Assembly: GCA_027080345.1 (NCBI GenBank)
Contig: JALWSB010000137.1
Coordinates: 1 to 52,511 of the forward strand
Reading direction: 5' to 3'
Source of the DNA: Robiginitomaculum sp.
GTDB lineage: Bacteria > Pseudomonadota > Alphaproteobacteria > Caulobacterales > Maricaulaceae
DNA length: 52,511 nucleotides
Positions 9,053-19,642 of this stretch are shown piece after piece. The position numbers were made by a program, and so were the translations under genes. The notes under the pieces were generated by a model. That model was not told the DNA's origin and made no database searches. It saw nothing but the letters and a program-made list of their open reading frames with translations. The stretch's first letter is position 1. Every line of letters begins with the position of its first letter.

Positions 9053-10645
9053 ATGGATATTCTGGCCCATCTTGATCTTTTAATGTTTGCCGTGGCCATT
9101 GCGGTGCTGCTTAGTGGCTATCCCGTGGCTTTTGCGCTGGCTGGCACCGCCCTTGGTTTTGCCGCCATTGGTATTTTGACCGGGCATTTTGATGCCGGTC
9201 TGCTTGGGGTTTTTCCAAACCGGATTTATGGCGCGGTGATGACCCGCCAGGTGTTGGTGGCGGTGCCTTTATTCGTCTTTATGGGCGTAATGTTGGAGCG
9301 CTCAAAAATTGCCGAAGATTTGTTGCAAAACATGGGGCATCTTTTTGGCAGTTTGCGCGGCGGGCTGGGGTTTTCTGTTATTATTGTCGGCGCCTTGCTG
9401 GCCGCATCGACCGGTATTGTCGGGGCCACGGTGGTTACCATGGGGCTTCTTTCCTTGCCGACCATGCTGCGTAATGGCTATTCCCCGGCGCTTTCCAGTG
9501 GCGCAATCGCCGCTTCGGGCACGCTGGGCCAGATCATTCCCCCATCCATAGTTCTGGTTCTTCTGGGCGATGTGATGTCGAACGCTTACCAAAAGGCACA
9601 ACTGGATGCCGGTAATTTTTCCCCGCGCACCATCTCCGTTGGCGATCTGTTTGCCGGGGCATTGGTCCCCGGTCTGCTTTTGGTGTTTTTGTATTTGTTG
9701 TGGATGGGCCTTGTGGCGTTTTTTCGCCCCGACGCCGCCCCGGCATTAAAACATGATGACCCGGAGGCAAAAAAGCCGGAATTACGGCGCTTACTGGCGG
9801 CTTTGGCCCCACCCTTGAGCCTGATTATTGCGGTTCTTGGCTCCATTCTTTCGGGCATAGCCGACGCCACCGAGGCCGCATCCGTTGGCGCGCTGGGGGC
9901 CATTCTCCTTGCCGGGTATCGCTTGCCGGCCAAGGATGCGCTTAATCAGCTGGTTCGCAACATTATTATTCTGGGGGCGGCGTCCTTTATTGGTCTTATT
10001 CTTCTGACATTCTTTGTTGATTTGCGCCTTGGGCGGGATGTTATGACCGGCGGACAGCGTCTGGGTATTTTACTGGCCGCCAGTTTGTCGGTGATTGCCA
10101 TTTTAGGCGTCATGTCGGCCCTGTGGCGCTTGTTGCGCTCTGGCGTTCTTTCCAAGGTAACCCATTCAACGGCGCAGATCAGCTCCATGGTTTTTGTCAT
10201 TCTGATCGGGGCCACCCTGTTCAGTCTGGTTTTTCGTGGCCTTGGCGGGGACGACACCATAACCTCCGTCCTCATGCTGACCGGTGGCGGCAAGGCCGGG
10301 GCCATTATATTGGTCATGGTGGTGATGTTTTTTCTTGGTTTCTTTCTGGATTTTATCGAGATTACCTTTGTGGTTGTACCGATCGTCGGGCCGGTTCTGC
10401 TTGGCATGGGGGTTGATCCGATCTGGCTGGGCGTGATGATGGCGATTAATCTGCAAACCAGCTTTTTAACACCGCCCTTTGGTTTTGCGCTTTTTTACTT
10501 GCGCGGCGTGGCCCCCGAAGGCGTAACAACGCGCGATATTTATCGCGGGGTTATGCCCTTTGTCGGCATCCAGATTCTGGCGCTTATTCTGGTGGCGCTG
10601 TTTCCGGTTTTGGCAACGGGCCTGCCAAAACTTCTATATGGCTAG
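9053..10645 (+). CDS. TRAP transporter large permease (DctM)
   Basis: 530 residues, about 100 more than a standard DctM, as in the long DctM group that goes with TakP-like receptors. Family sequences: SGYPVAFALAGTALGF at the N-terminus, RIYGAVMTRQVLVAVPLFVFMGVMLERS, GIVGATVVTMGLLSLPTMLRNGYSPALSSGAIAASGTLGQIIPPSIVLVLLGD, and near the end DFIEITFVVVPIVGPVL and NLQTSFLTPPFGFALFYLRGV. The extra residues lie in the middle, around 210-350. It forms the sodium-dependent channel half with DctQ. It ends 4 bases from the convergent M48 gene. Confidence 0.94.
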   Translation: MDILAHLDLLMFAVAIAVLLSGYPVAFALAGTALGFAAIGILTGHFDAGLLGVFPNRIYGAVMTRQVLVAVPLFVFMGVMLERSKIAEDLLQNMGHLFGSLRGGLGFSVIIVGALLAASTGIVGATVVTMGLLSLPTMLRNGYSPALSSGAIAASGTLGQIIPPSIVLVLLGDVMSNAYQKAQLDAGNFSPRTISVGDLFAGALVPGLLLVFLYLLWMGLVAFFRPDAAPALKHDDPEAKKPELRRLLAALAPPLSLIIAVLGSILSGIADATEAASVGALGAILLAGYRLPAKDALNQLVRNIIILGAASFIGLILLTFFVDLRLGRDVMTGGQRLGILLAASLSVIAILGVMSALWRLLRSGVLSKVTHSTAQISSMVFVILIGATLFSLVFRGLGGDDTITSVLMLTGGGKAGAIILVMVVMFFLGFFLDFIEITFVVVPIVGPVLLGMGVDPIWLGVMMAINLQTSFLTPPFGFALFYLRGVAPEGVTTRDIYRGVMPFVGIQILALILVALFPVLATGLPKLLYG

Positions 10646-10649
10646 ATAT

Positions 10650-11654
10650 TTAGCCCCAGGGGCCGGGCGCACTTTCTTCGGCTTGCACATCTTTTCCGCC
10701 CATCATGACCAGCGCGGCAATCCGCTTTTCCAGCGGCGGGTGCGTTGCCATAAGTCCGGCAAAATTGCGCGGGTGAACCGGGTTTTCAATGAACATGGCT
10801 TTGATATCAGACGGAGTTTGGCCCATGTCCGCATTGGCCGAAATTTTGCGTAAAGCGGCGATCATCGCATCGGGATTATGGGTTAATTCCACTGCCCCCG
10901 CATCGGCCAGAAACTCGCGTTTTCGCGACAAGGCCATACGCACCAGCAAGGAAACCACCCAGGTGATGGCAATAATGGCAAAGGCAATCAAAATAAGCAT
11001 GCCCGCATTGCCGCCGCCAGAGCGCCGGTGGCGGTCATTGCGCGACAAATTCATATAAAACATGTTGCGAAAAAGCATTTGACCAACAAAGGAAAAAATA
11101 CCCGCAAAAATCGCCGCCACCACCATCAGGCGCACATCCCGATTGCGAATATGGGTCAGCTCATGGCCCATGACGGCCTCTATTTCGGCTGTGTCCAGAA
11201 CGTCAATCAGGCCGCGCGTCAACGTTACAGACATCCTGCCCTCACGCAGACCGCTGGCATAGGCATTGCGCACAGGGCTCTCGATAATGCGTAAATCCGG
11301 CACGGACAGCCCGCGCGAAATGCACAGGTTTTCCAATAAATTATAAAGTTCAGGTTCTTCTTTGCGGGTAACTTTTCTGGCCCCGGTGGCCATATCAATC
11401 ATCGTTTGGTAGGAAAACCAGGCAATAACAAACCAGATCCCAGCGGCCATAAAAGCAAAGGGCAACAGACGCGGCAAAGAATATGCGGCCTGCGTCAACG
11501 CTGCGCTGATCGGCACATCAACACCGGTCATGGCGATCCATAAAACCGACAGGCCAAAAAAGAAAAGGATGAGCAAAAAGGGAAATCCCGCCAAAAGCAG
11601 CATGGATTTCAAGTTATTATTCCATATCTGAGTGCGCAGACCATAGGCACCCAT
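10650..11654 (-). CDS. HtpX-like M48 membrane metalloprotease
   Basis: 334 residues. Two N-terminal hydrophobic segments (about 17-42 and 62-82) precede the protease domain. The zinc motif HELTH is at 164-168 (His164, Glu165, His168), and the third ligand is Glu247 in KREFLADAGAVELT. Further hydrophobic segments lie at 177-200 and 217-240. Likely acts in inner-membrane protein quality control. It sits 29 bases behind lemA on the same strand; LemA plus M48 pairs are common in bacteria. The NDRHRRSGGGN stretch between the last membrane segments is low-complexity. Confidence 0.92.
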   Translation of the reverse strand: MGAYGLRTQIWNNNLKSMLLLAGFPFLLILFFFGLSVLWIAMTGVDVPISAALTQAAYSLPRLLPFAFMAAGIWFVIAWFSYQTMIDMATGARKVTRKEEPELYNLLENLCISRGLSVPDLRIIESPVRNAYASGLREGRMSVTLTRGLIDVLDTAEIEAVMGHELTHIRNRDVRLMVVAAIFAGIFSFVGQMLFRNMFYMNLSRNDRHRRSGGGNAGMLILIAFAIIAITWVVSLLVRMALSRKREFLADAGAVELTHNPDAMIAALRKISANADMGQTPSDIKAMFIENPVHPRNFAGLMATHPPLEKRIAALVMMGGKDVQAEESAPGPWG

Positions 11655-11683
11655 CAGGCACGGCCCTCCTGCAAATCAGTGCC

Positions 11684-12238
11684 TCAAAATTCGACCGATG
11701 GCGCTTTGCCCACGGCGGCACGCTCTGCGGCAGCAACTTCAAAGAAATCCTTCTTTTCAAAGCCAAACTGTTTGGCAAACAGGACCGCCGGCAATTGTTC
11801 GCAGGCGGTATTGTATTCGGCCACCGCATTGTTGAAAAACCGCCGCGCCGCGGCAATCTTGTTTTCAAGGTCGGAAAGCTCTGATTGCAATTGCAAAAAA
11901 TTGGTATTGGCTTTCAGATCCGGATAGGCCTCAGCCAAAGCAAACAGGCTTTTCAAGGCCCCGCTCAGCATGTTTTCCGCCGCCGCCTGATCTGTCACCG
12001 TACCGGCATTCATCGCCGCATTACGGGCCTGAATGACCGCTTCGAGGGTGTCTTTTTCGTGTTTGGCATAGCCTTTGACAGTCGCCACAAGGTTGGGGAT
12101 CAAATCATAACGCTGTTTGAGTTGCACATCGATATCCGACCAGGCCTGCCCGCAGGTCTGCCGCAAGGCCACCAGACGGTTGTAAACAATCACCGCATAA
12201 AAAATGACCAGAACAATTAAACCAAGAAATATCAACAT
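11684..12238 (-). CDS. LemA family protein
   Basis: 184 residues. One N-terminal transmembrane segment (MLIFLGLIVLVIFYAVIVYN), followed by the conserved RQTCGQAWSDIDVQLKQRYDLIPNLVATVKGYAKHEKDTLEAV block and a long helical domain ending with YNTACEQLPAVLFAKQFGFEKKDFFE, all typical of LemA. Molecular role is not settled; it is membrane-anchored with the helical domain outside, and it is often cotranscribed with M48 proteases as here. Confidence 0.95.
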   Translation of the reverse strand: MLIFLGLIVLVIFYAVIVYNRLVALRQTCGQAWSDIDVQLKQRYDLIPNLVATVKGYAKHEKDTLEAVIQARNAAMNAGTVTDQAAAENMLSGALKSLFALAEAYPDLKANTNFLQLQSELSDLENKIAAARRFFNNAVAEYNTACEQLPAVLFAKQFGFEKKDFFEVAAAERAAVGKAPSVEF

Positions 12239-12308
12239 GCTGTTTTCTCCATTTCTGTTGGCATCCTACAGCTTTTTTTGCGGCCAATCACTCAAAAAAA
12301 TACGTTTA

Positions 12309-14549
12309 TTACACAAGCGGGCGGCGCGGCCGAAAGCACCCTGAGCGGGGAAAGCCGCGTGGGGCCATGCGCCCGGCCTGGGCGCGTTTGCCAAGCCAGT
12401 TGCGCCAATCCTTACAGCTGACTTTGCGCCCCCCAGGATCGGTCCAGTAAAGCCCCTCATCCTCATTAAACATCGTCAGATCAGCCAGCCCGCCATCTTT
12501 ATAGGCCTGTAATTTGACCCCTTTGCCGCGATTCAGCGTGTTGATTTGCGTCAGTGGATAAACCAGCATTTTGCGGTTCTCCCCGACAACCGCCACCATA
12601 TCGCCGGTCACCGGCAAGCATAACAGCGCCTCGCCGCCCGCCCCCACATTCAACACCTGGCGCCCGCCTTTGGTCATGGCAATGACGTTATCTTCTTCAA
12701 CAATAAAACCATAACCGCTGGTCGAGGCGACAATAAAACGGCGCCCTTCCTGGCGAGTAAACAGCGCCAATGGGTGGTCCGTATCATCGAGATCAATAAG
12801 CAGGCGAATAGGCTCGCCCTGCCCCCGCCCGCCGGGCAGACGATCACAGCCAAGGGTGTAAAACTTGCCATTGGTGGCAAAAAGAACAAGTTTGTCAGTG
12901 GTCAATGCCTGTATAACAAAGGCTTGTTTGTCGCCTTCCTTATATTTGATCGCCTGCGCATCATGGCCATGGCCCTTCAAGGCTCGCACCCAGCCTTTTT
13001 CCGACAGGACAACGGTGATCGGTTCGCGCACCACCAACGCCTCGCTGACCGCATTGGCATCAGCCTTTGACACGGCGCCAAAGCCGCTGCGGCGCTGGCT
13101 TAATGTCTTTTCTTTGGCAAATTGTTCCTTGGTGGACTTTATGTCTTGCGAGATGGCGCGCCATTGTTCCGCTTCATCGGCCTGCAAGGCCAATAAACCG
13201 GTCTGCTCATCGCGCAGCGCCTTGTCCTCGGCCTTCAGCTCCATTTCCTCTAATTTACGTAACGAGCGTAACCGCATATTCAAAATGGCTTCGGCCTGAT
13301 CCTCATTAAGCCCAAAACGCGCCATAAGCTGTTGTTTTGGCTCATCCTCCTCACGGATAATGCGGATCACCTCATCAAGATTAAGGAAGGCAATGAGGTA
13401 ACCCGCCAGAACATTGAGGCGGGTTTCAATTTTACGCAAACGATAGGCCGTACGGCGCAGCAACACATCGCGCCGGTGATCAAGCCAGGCCTGCAAGGCT
13501 TCGCGCAAAGATAAAACCCCCGGCACGCCCTTGGCATCGAGCACGTTCAGATTAAGCGGAATACGCACTTCCAGATCGCTGAGCATGAAGAGCGATTCCA
13601 TAAACACCGCCGGGTCAATTGTGCGGCTGCGTGGCTCCAGCACAAGACGCACATCTTCGGCGGATTCGTCCCGCACATCAGCCAGAAGCGGCAGCTTTTT
13701 ACTTTCAATAAGCTGTGCAAGCTTTTCAATTAGTTTGGTTTTTTGCACCTGATACGGCATTTCCGTAACCACGACCTGCCATTGCCCGCGCGGCAAATCC
13801 TCGCGTGTCCAGCGCGCCCGCAACCGAAACCCGCCGCGTCCCGTGGCATAGGCCTGTTCAATGCTTTCCTTGTCTTCAACAATTTCGCCGCCGGTTGGAA
13901 AATCTGGTCCGGGCATAATGCCAAGCAAGGTACTTATACTGGCCCCTGGGTGGCGAATAAGGTGTCTGGCCGCATCCAGTAATTCCATCACATTGTGGGG
14001 CGGAATGGACGTCGCCATCCCCACCGCAATGCCGTTGGCCCCATTGGCCAAAAGGTTGGGATAGCCAGCCGGCAACACAACCGGTTCATCATCTTCGCCC
14101 GAATAGGTGGCACGAAAGTCAACTGTATCCTGATTAATGCCGTCCAAGAGCAGGCGCGCCGGCAAAGTCAACCGCGATTCGGTATAGCGCATGGCCGCGG
14201 CCCGATCGCCATCAATATTGCCAAAATTGCCCTGTCCGTCGACGAGCGGATAGCGCTGGGCAAAGCTTTGCGCCAGCCGAACCAGCGCATCATAAACCGC
14301 CTGGTCCCCGTGGGGGTGGAACCGGCCAATGACATCGCCAACAACCCGCGCACACTTCTTGAACCCTGAATCCGGATCAAGCTTTAATTCCTGCATGGCA
14401 AAAAGAATACGCCGATGAACCGGTTTCAAACCGTCACGCACATCAGGCAAGGCCCGCTGGGTAATCGTGGACAGGGAATAGGCAAGATAACGGCTGGCCA
14501 GCGCGTTTTCAATTTGCTCTTCAATAATCGTACCGCCGGGCGCATTCAT
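12309..14549 (-). CDS. parC: DNA topoisomerase IV subunit A (ParC)
   Basis: 746 residues. The A subunit of topoisomerase IV, which decatenates daughter chromosomes. The catalytic Tyr122 lies in [10 protein letters not shown], the winged-helix region in [27 protein letters not shown]. The C-terminal domain has beta-pinwheel repeats ([52 protein letters not shown]) but lacks the complete GyrA box, which favours ParC over GyrA. The quinolone-pocket position equivalent to E. coli Ser80 is Gln83 and that of Glu84 is Asp87. A single gene preceded by a 95-base gap. The alternative, a second GyrA, is unlikely because of the ParC-type N-terminus and short C-terminus. Confidence 0.93.
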   Translation of the reverse strand: MNAPGGTIIEEQIENALASRYLAYSLSTITQRALPDVRDGLKPVHRRILFAMQELKLDPDSGFKKCARVVGDVIGRFHPHGDQAVYDALVRLAQSFAQRYPLVDGQGNFGNIDGDRAAAMRYTESRLTLPARLLLDGINQDTVDFRATYSGEDDEPVVLPAGYPNLLANGANGIAVGMATSIPPHNVMELLDAARHLIRHPGASISTLLGIMPGPDFPTGGEIVEDKESIEQAYATGRGGFRLRARWTREDLPRGQWQVVVTEMPYQVQKTKLIEKLAQLIESKKLPLLADVRDESAEDVRLVLEPRSRTIDPAVFMESLFMLSDLEVRIPLNLNVLDAKGVPGVLSLREALQAWLDHRRDVLLRRTAYRLRKIETRLNVLAGYLIAFLNLDEVIRIIREEDEPKQQLMARFGLNEDQAEAILNMRLRSLRKLEEMELKAEDKALRDEQTGLLALQADEAEQWRAISQDIKSTKEQFAKEKTLSQRRSGFGAVSKADANAVSEALVVREPITVVLSEKGWVRALKGHGHDAQAIKYKEGDKQAFVIQALTTDKLVLFATNGKFYTLGCDRLPGGRGQGEPIRLLIDLDDTDHPLALFTRQEGRRFIVASTSGYGFIVEEDNVIAMTKGGRQVLNVGAGGEALLCLPVTGDMVAVVGENRKMLVYPLTQINTLNRGKGVKLQAYKDGGLADLTMFNEDEGLYWTDPGGRKVSCKDWRNWLGKRAQAGRMAPRGFPRSGCFRPRRPLV

Positions 14550-14644
14550 GGCCGCATCTCCACCGAATCAAATGAGTATCGGAGTATAGCGCACACTGGC
14601 AGGAAAACTGCGTTTTCAGCGGTTGGGTTATAGATCGTGTTGAC

Positions 14645-15199
14645 CTAAAGTTCCCACACATCCCGGTCAGCATCTTTTGCGGTCACCGGTGCCGGTTTTG
14701 AATTGGCCTGATGAACCAGTCGCTCAGATGGTTTCTTCACCGGTTTTTTAGGCGGCGGGTTAATGTAAATCATGCGGCCATTCCGGCGCAGGAATTTTCG
14801 CGCATCCTTTTGCACAAAATACATTTTTTTAAGTAATTCCAAAGGCACAATCGGCTTGACCAGAAATTGCGTAGCGCCGCGTTTCATGGCGTCAATCAGG
14901 ACGTCTCTGGAACCATGCCCGGTGACGATAATAACGGGCAGCATGGCGATCTGGTCTTTCGGGTGACAGCGAATAAAATCAAGAAATTCAGCGCCGTTAC
15001 CATCATCCATTTCCCAGTCACACAGGACCACAGAAGGCAGGGTCTTCTCAATGGCTATTCTGGCTTCTTTTGTGGTTTCAAAAGGACAGACCGAAGCACA
15101 GCCCATATCACGCATAAGCGTCGCCAGCATGCTGCGCGTCCGCTGCGAATCATCGATTATGACAACGCTCATGCGTTTTAACGCCGATTGTACGGTCAC
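14645..15199 (-). CDS. CheY-like response regulator with basic, proline-rich tail
   Basis: 184 residues from a GTG start at 15199. The receiver domain covers about 9-130: acidic pair Asp16-Asp17, phospho-acceptor Asp61 in VVLCDWEMDD, Thr in IIVTGHGS and Lys in QFLVKPIVP. No DNA-binding output domain follows; the tail (INPPPKKPVKKPSERLVHQ) is proline- and lysine-rich, so it may act by protein contact. GTG is preferred because AAAGGA lies 6 bases before it; the longer frame to 15238 would add residues without family support, and ATG at MSVVIIDD is a second option. Divergent from nrdJ. The partner kinase is not in the window. Confidence 0.85.
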   Translation of the reverse strand: MTVQSALKRMSVVIIDDSQRTRSMLATLMRDMGCASVCPFETTKEARIAIEKTLPSVVLCDWEMDDGNGAEFLDFIRCHPKDQIAMLPVIIVTGHGSRDVLIDAMKRGATQFLVKPIVPLELLKKMYFVQKDARKFLRRNGRMIYINPPPKKPVKKPSERLVHQANSKPAPVTAKDADRDVWEL

Positions 15200-15426
15200 A
15201 TCACATCCTTTTACGCTCGTTTTCAGAAGCCTAGACAAATCAGGTTAAGAGTTCACCAAAATTTGGAAGAAATCATTTAAAAAATTATTCCTCTGCCAAT
15301 TCAATATGTTCGCCAAATTGCGCCAAAAAGTGCGTCCCGAACCGCTTGCATCAAAACACGCGCAGGCGTAACCCTTGGACATATAAAGCATGGCCAGTAT
15401 GCCCATTTCAAGATCAGGAGCAGGTA

Positions 15427-18400
15427 ATGAAAATCGCCCGGCATTTCACCAAAAAAGACCAGTCGGCCTATGCAAACATCACGTTTAAAACACTGAAAAG
15501 CGAAATACGCGACCCGGATGGCAATGCCATTTTCAAAGCTGATGGAATCGAATCGCCCGAGTCGTGGAGCCAGGTTGCAACCGACATATTGGCGCAAAAA
15601 TACCTGCGCAAAGCGGGCGTGCCGCAAAAAACCACCGCAGTCAAAGAAAAAGGTGTTCCATCATGGCTTCAACGGCGAAAGCCCGCCAAAGGCACTGAAT
15701 TTGGCGCAGAAACCAGCGCCCGGCAGGCGTTTGACAGAATGGCCGGCACCTGGACCTATTGGGGCTGGAAACTTTCCTATTTTACCACTGAATCAGACGC
15801 CCGCGCTTTTTATGATGAAATGCGCTATATGCTGGCCGCACAAATTGCGGCCCCCAATTCCCCGCAATGGTTCAATACCGGCCTGCACTGGGCCTATGGA
15901 TTAAGCGGTCCGGCGCAAGGGCATTATTTTGCTGATCCCAAGAGCGGCGAAGCAAAAAAATCGACCAATGCCTATGAACATCCTCAGCCGCACGCCTGTT
16001 TCATCCAAAGTTTAAGCGATAATCTGGTCAATGAAGGCGGGATTATGGATTTGTGGTCCCGCGAAAGCCGCCTTTTTAAATATGGCTCCGGGTCTGGCAC
16101 CAATTTTTCGACGTTGCGCGGCGCTGGTGAATCCTTGTCCGGTGGCGGCTATTCGTCCGGTCTTTTAAGTTTTTTACGGGTTGGTGACCGGGCCGCCGGC
16201 GCGGTGAAATCCGGCGGCACCACCCGGCGCGCCGCCAAAATGGTAATCGTTGATGCCGACCACCCGGATATTGAAGACTTTGTCAGTTGGAAAATGCGCG
16301 AAGAAGCCAAGGTTGCCGCATTGGTTACCGGATCTCATGTCCTTAAAGAACGGCTGGAGGGTATTATCCGCGCCTGCGTTAATTGCGATGGCCAGGACGA
16401 TGATTGCTTCAACCCCAAAAAAAACGCCGCCCTTTTACGCGAAATTCGCAAAGCCCGCCGCGCACATGTGCCTGATGGGGCCATTGACCAGGCCTTGCGG
16501 CTGGCGCGATTGGGCGATGATAATCTGGATTTACAGGTTTTTGATGCCGATTGGGATTCAGAAGCCTATATGACCGTTTCGGGGCAAAACGCCAACAATT
16601 CTGTCCGCGTTACCGATGCCTTTATGCACGCAGTGGACAATGATGCGGACTGGGACTTGAAAAACCGCACCGATGGCAAGGCCGGTAAAACCATAAAGGC
16701 CCGTGGCCTTTGGCGACAAATTGCCCGCTCTGGCTGGGCCTGCGCTGACCCCGGCCTGCAATTCCACGACACCATAAATGCGTGGAATACGTGCGCGGTT
16801 TCCGGCCAGATCAATGCCTCCAACCCGTGTTCTGAATATATGTTTTTGGACGATACGGCCTGCAACCTTGCCTCGCTTAATCTAAAAACATTCTTGCAGG
16901 ATGATGGCACTTTTGACTGCGCCGCGCTTGAGCACGCCAGCGCCCTGTGGACGCTGGCTCTTGAGATATCGGTCGCCATGGCGCAATACCCGTCAAAAGC
17001 CATTGCCGCGCGCTCCCATGCGTTCCGCACGCTGGGTCTTGGCTTTGCCAATCTCGGCGGTCTTTTGATGTCCTCTGGCCTGTCTTATGATTCTGATGAA
17101 GGGCGCGCCACGGCCGCCGCCATCAGCGCAATTTTGAGCGCCAGCGCCTATAAAATGTCGGCGCAGATTGCCGCGCAAATGGGCCCATTCAGTGCCTATA
17201 ACGACAATAAAGCGCCCATGTTGCGGGTTATCAGTAACCACCGTCAGGCAGCCAAAGGCAAAACCGCACTGGACGATTTTGATGGCCTGTCCTACGCGCC
17301 TTTGCCCCTGAATGCCGCCAAATGCCCTTTCAAAAATCTTGCAACGCGCGCTGGCGCACTATGGGATGAGGTGCTGGCAGCGGGAAAAGAGCACGGTTTT
17401 CGCAATGCGCAAGTCAGCGTTGTTGCGCCAACGGGTACGATCGGGCTGGTCATGGATTGCGATACGACCGGCATTGAGCCGGATTTTGCCCTCGTTAAAT
17501 TCAAAAAACTGGCCGGCGGCGGATATTTCAAAATCATCAACCGTTCGGTGCCCGCCGCCTTGAAAAAGCTGGGGTATAATGATGCCCAGATTGCCGATAT
17601 TTCTGATTATGCCATTGGCCATGGCACGCTTGAAAATGCACCGGCCATCAACTGGCAAAGCCTGAAAGCCAAGGGGTTTACCGAACACGAAATCTCGCTC
17701 ATCGAAGCCACCCTTTCAGAAACTTTTGATCTGCGTTTTGCGTTCAATCAATGGACGCTTGGCAAGGAATTTTGCATCGATGCCCTTGGTATTGCGGCGG
17801 AGCAGCTTGATGCGCCATCGCTTAACATACTGCAGGCCATGGGCTTTAGTGAGGACGATATAGAGGCCGCCAATATATATTGCTGCGGGGCGATGAGCCT
17901 TGAAGGGGCGCCGCATTTAAAACCTGAACACCTTGATGTTTTTGATTGCGCCACCCCGTGCGGCCGCCTTGGCACCCGGTATTTAAGCGTGGATGCGCAT
18001 TTACACATGATGGCCGCCGTACAGCCGTTTATTTCCGGTGCCATATCAAAAACCATCAATATGCCTGCCGATGCCAGCATTGAAGATTGCCAATCGGCCT
18101 ACCATGCCGCCTGGACATTGGGCCTGAAAGCCGTGGCGCTATACCGCGATGGCTCAAAGCTGTCGCAACCTCTCAACTCCGCGCTTTTCGAGGACGAAGA
18201 GATCGAGGCCATGGAAGAAGCCGCCAGCGCACCTTCGGCGACGCGCACCCGTGTTATGGCTGAAAAAGTCGTTGAAAAAGTCATCGAGCGGGTCGTTGAA
18301 ATCCCGGCCCAGCGCAAACGTCTGCCCGATCGGCGCAAAGGTTATATCCAGAAATCCACCGTTGGCGGCCACAAGGTTTACCTGCACACGGGCGAATTTG

Positions 18401-19083
18401 ATGACGGGACGCTGGGTGAAATATTCCTTGATATGCACAAGGAAGGGGCCGCCTTTCGCAGTCTGATGAATAATTTTGCCATCGCCATTTCCATTGGCCT
18501 GCAATACGGCGTGCCGCTCGAAGAATTTGTTGAAGCCTATATTTTCACGCGCTTTGAACCGGCTGGCATTGTCACCGGCAATGATTCTATCAAAAATGCC
18601 ACCTCCATATTGGACTATATTTTCAGGGAACTGGCTGTCTCCTATCTTGATCGTGAAGACCTGGCGCACATTGTGCGTGGATCAGAAGAGTTGGGTAAAG
18701 GTGTCGCCGAGGATGATGCGGTGCGTGAAATGCCCGCCAGCGATTATATCTCCAAAGGGTTTGCCCGGGGGCACTTGCCGGAAAACGTTATTCTGTTGAG
18801 CCGTTCAGACAGCGAAGAGGAAACCGCCCAAGAAGAGCTGGACGAAGATGCCGTAGAGGAAGTTAGCGCCAAAACCCAGGCAGAAAACTGGCAGGACGGC
18901 CGCAACCCCCACCCCCAATATGGCAAAGCAACGACCAGTAAACCCATGCCCGATGTGCGCCGCCAATCAAAGGCCCGCGGCTATACCGGCGATGCCTGCC
19001 CAGAATGCGGCCATTTCACCCTTGTGCGTAATGGCACATGCCTGAAATGCGATGTCTGCGGGGCCACAACCGGCTGTTCATAA
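15427..19083 (+). CDS. nrdJ: Adenosylcobalamin-dependent ribonucleoside-diphosphate reductase, class II
   Basis: 1218 residues, the usual size of alphaproteobacterial NrdJ. It makes deoxyribonucleotides with a B12-generated radical, with or without oxygen. Key sequences: the NPCSEY motif with Cys468 (active-site region), [11 protein letters not shown] insert near 318-328, [21 protein letters not shown], and the C-terminal Cys cluster CPECGHF...[13 protein letters not shown] (1191-1217), which is a zinc-ribbon-like or redox-relay tail. A Lys/Glu-rich linker ([14 protein letters not shown]) joins the barrel to the C-terminal domain. Start ATG 15427 has an AGGAG about 7 bases before it. No class I or III reductase is in the window. 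Divergent from the response regulator over 227 bases in which I see neither a B12 riboswitch nor a clear NrdR box. Confidence 0.97.
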   Translation: MKIARHFTKKDQSAYANITFKTLKSEIRDPDGNAIFKADGIESPESWSQVATDILAQKYLRKAGVPQKTTAVKEKGVPSWLQRRKPAKGTEFGAETSARQAFDRMAGTWTYWGWKLSYFTTESDARAFYDEMRYMLAAQIAAPNSPQWFNTGLHWAYGLSGPAQGHYFADPKSGEAKKSTNAYEHPQPHACFIQSLSDNLVNEGGIMDLWSRESRLFKYGSGSGTNFSTLRGAGESLSGGGYSSGLLSFLRVGDRAAGAVKSGGTTRRAAKMVIVDADHPDIEDFVSWKMREEAKVAALVTGSHVLKERLEGIIRACVNCDGQDDDCFNPKKNAALLREIRKARRAHVPDGAIDQALRLARLGDDNLDLQVFDADWDSEAYMTVSGQNANNSVRVTDAFMHAVDNDADWDLKNRTDGKAGKTIKARGLWRQIARSGWACADPGLQFHDTINAWNTCAVSGQINASNPCSEYMFLDDTACNLASLNLKTFLQDDGTFDCAALEHASALWTLALEISVAMAQYPSKAIAARSHAFRTLGLGFANLGGLLMSSGLSYDSDEGRATAAAISAILSASAYKMSAQIAAQMGPFSAYNDNKAPMLRVISNHRQAAKGKTALDDFDGLSYAPLPLNAAKCPFKNLATRAGALWDEVLAAGKEHGFRNAQVSVVAPTGTIGLVMDCDTTGIEPDFALVKFKKLAGGGYFKIINRSVPAALKKLGYNDAQIADISDYAIGHGTLENAPAINWQSLKAKGFTEHEISLIEATLSETFDLRFAFNQWTLGKEFCIDALGIAAEQLDAPSLNILQAMGFSEDDIEAANIYCCGAMSLEGAPHLKPEHLDVFDCATPCGRLGTRYLSVDAHLHMMAAVQPFISGAISKTINMPADASIEDCQSAYHAAWTLGLKAVALYRDGSKLSQPLNSALFEDEEIEAMEEAASAPSATRTRVMAEKVVEKVIERVVEIPAQRKRLPDRRKGYIQKSTVGGHKVYLHTGEFDDGTLGEIFLDMHKEGAAFRSLMNNFAIAISIGLQYGVPLEEFVEAYIFTRFEPAGIVTGNDSIKNATSILDYIFRELAVSYLDREDLAHIVRGSEELGKGVAEDDAVREMPASDYISKGFARGHLPENVILLSRSDSEEETAQEELDEDAVEEVSAKTQAENWQDGRNPHPQYGKATTSKPMPDVRRQSKARGYTGDACPECGHFTLVRNGTCLKCDVCGATTGCS

Positions 19084-19141
19084 TATCCTTACCGCTTTGT
19101 GCTTTGCTGCTGCGCAGAAAACATCAATTGCGGAAATAGCG

Positions 19142-19633
19142 ATGAAGAATGTAAGTTTAGCCTTTCTTTTTGTAATTTTTCTTGTTCCTGCCTCTGCTAT
19201 GGCACAAAACGCCACGCAGATAGACGCGGTGCGTAACGGGGCCAAATCCTGTGTGAAATGCAACCTTTTTCAGGCCGAACTTTCTTATCTTAACCTGCCC
19301 AACCGTAATTTTTCCGGTGCCCGGCTGCGCCAGGCCGATCTTAGCCTTTCGACCATGAATCACAGCCGTTTTTCCCATGCCAACCTGTCTGTAGCCAATT
19401 TGTTTGGTGCCCGTTTCACCCGCGCAAATTTCAACGCAGCCAATTTACGCCGGGCCAGCATGGTCGGCACCTATCTGGGTTATGCGGATTTTACCGGCGC
19501 AGACTTGCACGGGGCGTGCCTCTCCGGGGCCAATTTGACTGGCGCGGTGATCAAACAAAGTCAGCTTGATACCGCCTGCGGTGATGCCAGCACAATCCTG
19601 CCCGCCGGCCTGACCATCCCGGTCTGTCAATAA
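19142..19633 (+). CDS. Exported pentapeptide-repeat protein
   Basis: 163 residues. A signal peptide (MKNVSLAFLFVIFLVPASAMAQ) predicts export with cleavage after AMA. Then follows SCVKCNLFQAELSYLNL and about 18 pentapeptide repeats of the A(D/N)LxX kind (GARLRQADLSLSTMNHSRFSHANLSVANLFGARF...ADLHGACLSGANLTGAVI), which form a right-handed quadrilateral beta-helix. The CVKC pair before the repeats and a C-terminal Cys could form disulfides in the periplasm. Function unknown; exported pentapeptide proteins are common in marine alphaproteobacteria. ATG 19142 is chosen because it starts the signal peptide. Convergent with the VirD4-like gene, 9 bases apart. Confidence 0.87.
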   Translation: MKNVSLAFLFVIFLVPASAMAQNATQIDAVRNGAKSCVKCNLFQAELSYLNLPNRNFSGARLRQADLSLSTMNHSRFSHANLSVANLFGARFTRANFNAANLRRASMVGTYLGYADFTGADLHGACLSGANLTGAVIKQSQLDTACGDASTILPAGLTIPVCQ

Positions 19634-19642
19634 ATCAAGCGC

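Noticed and set aside
15200-15426. Cobalamin riboswitch or NrdR box ahead of nrdJ
   Set aside because: No B12-box-like sequence and no convincing pair of NrdR boxes could be found by eye.
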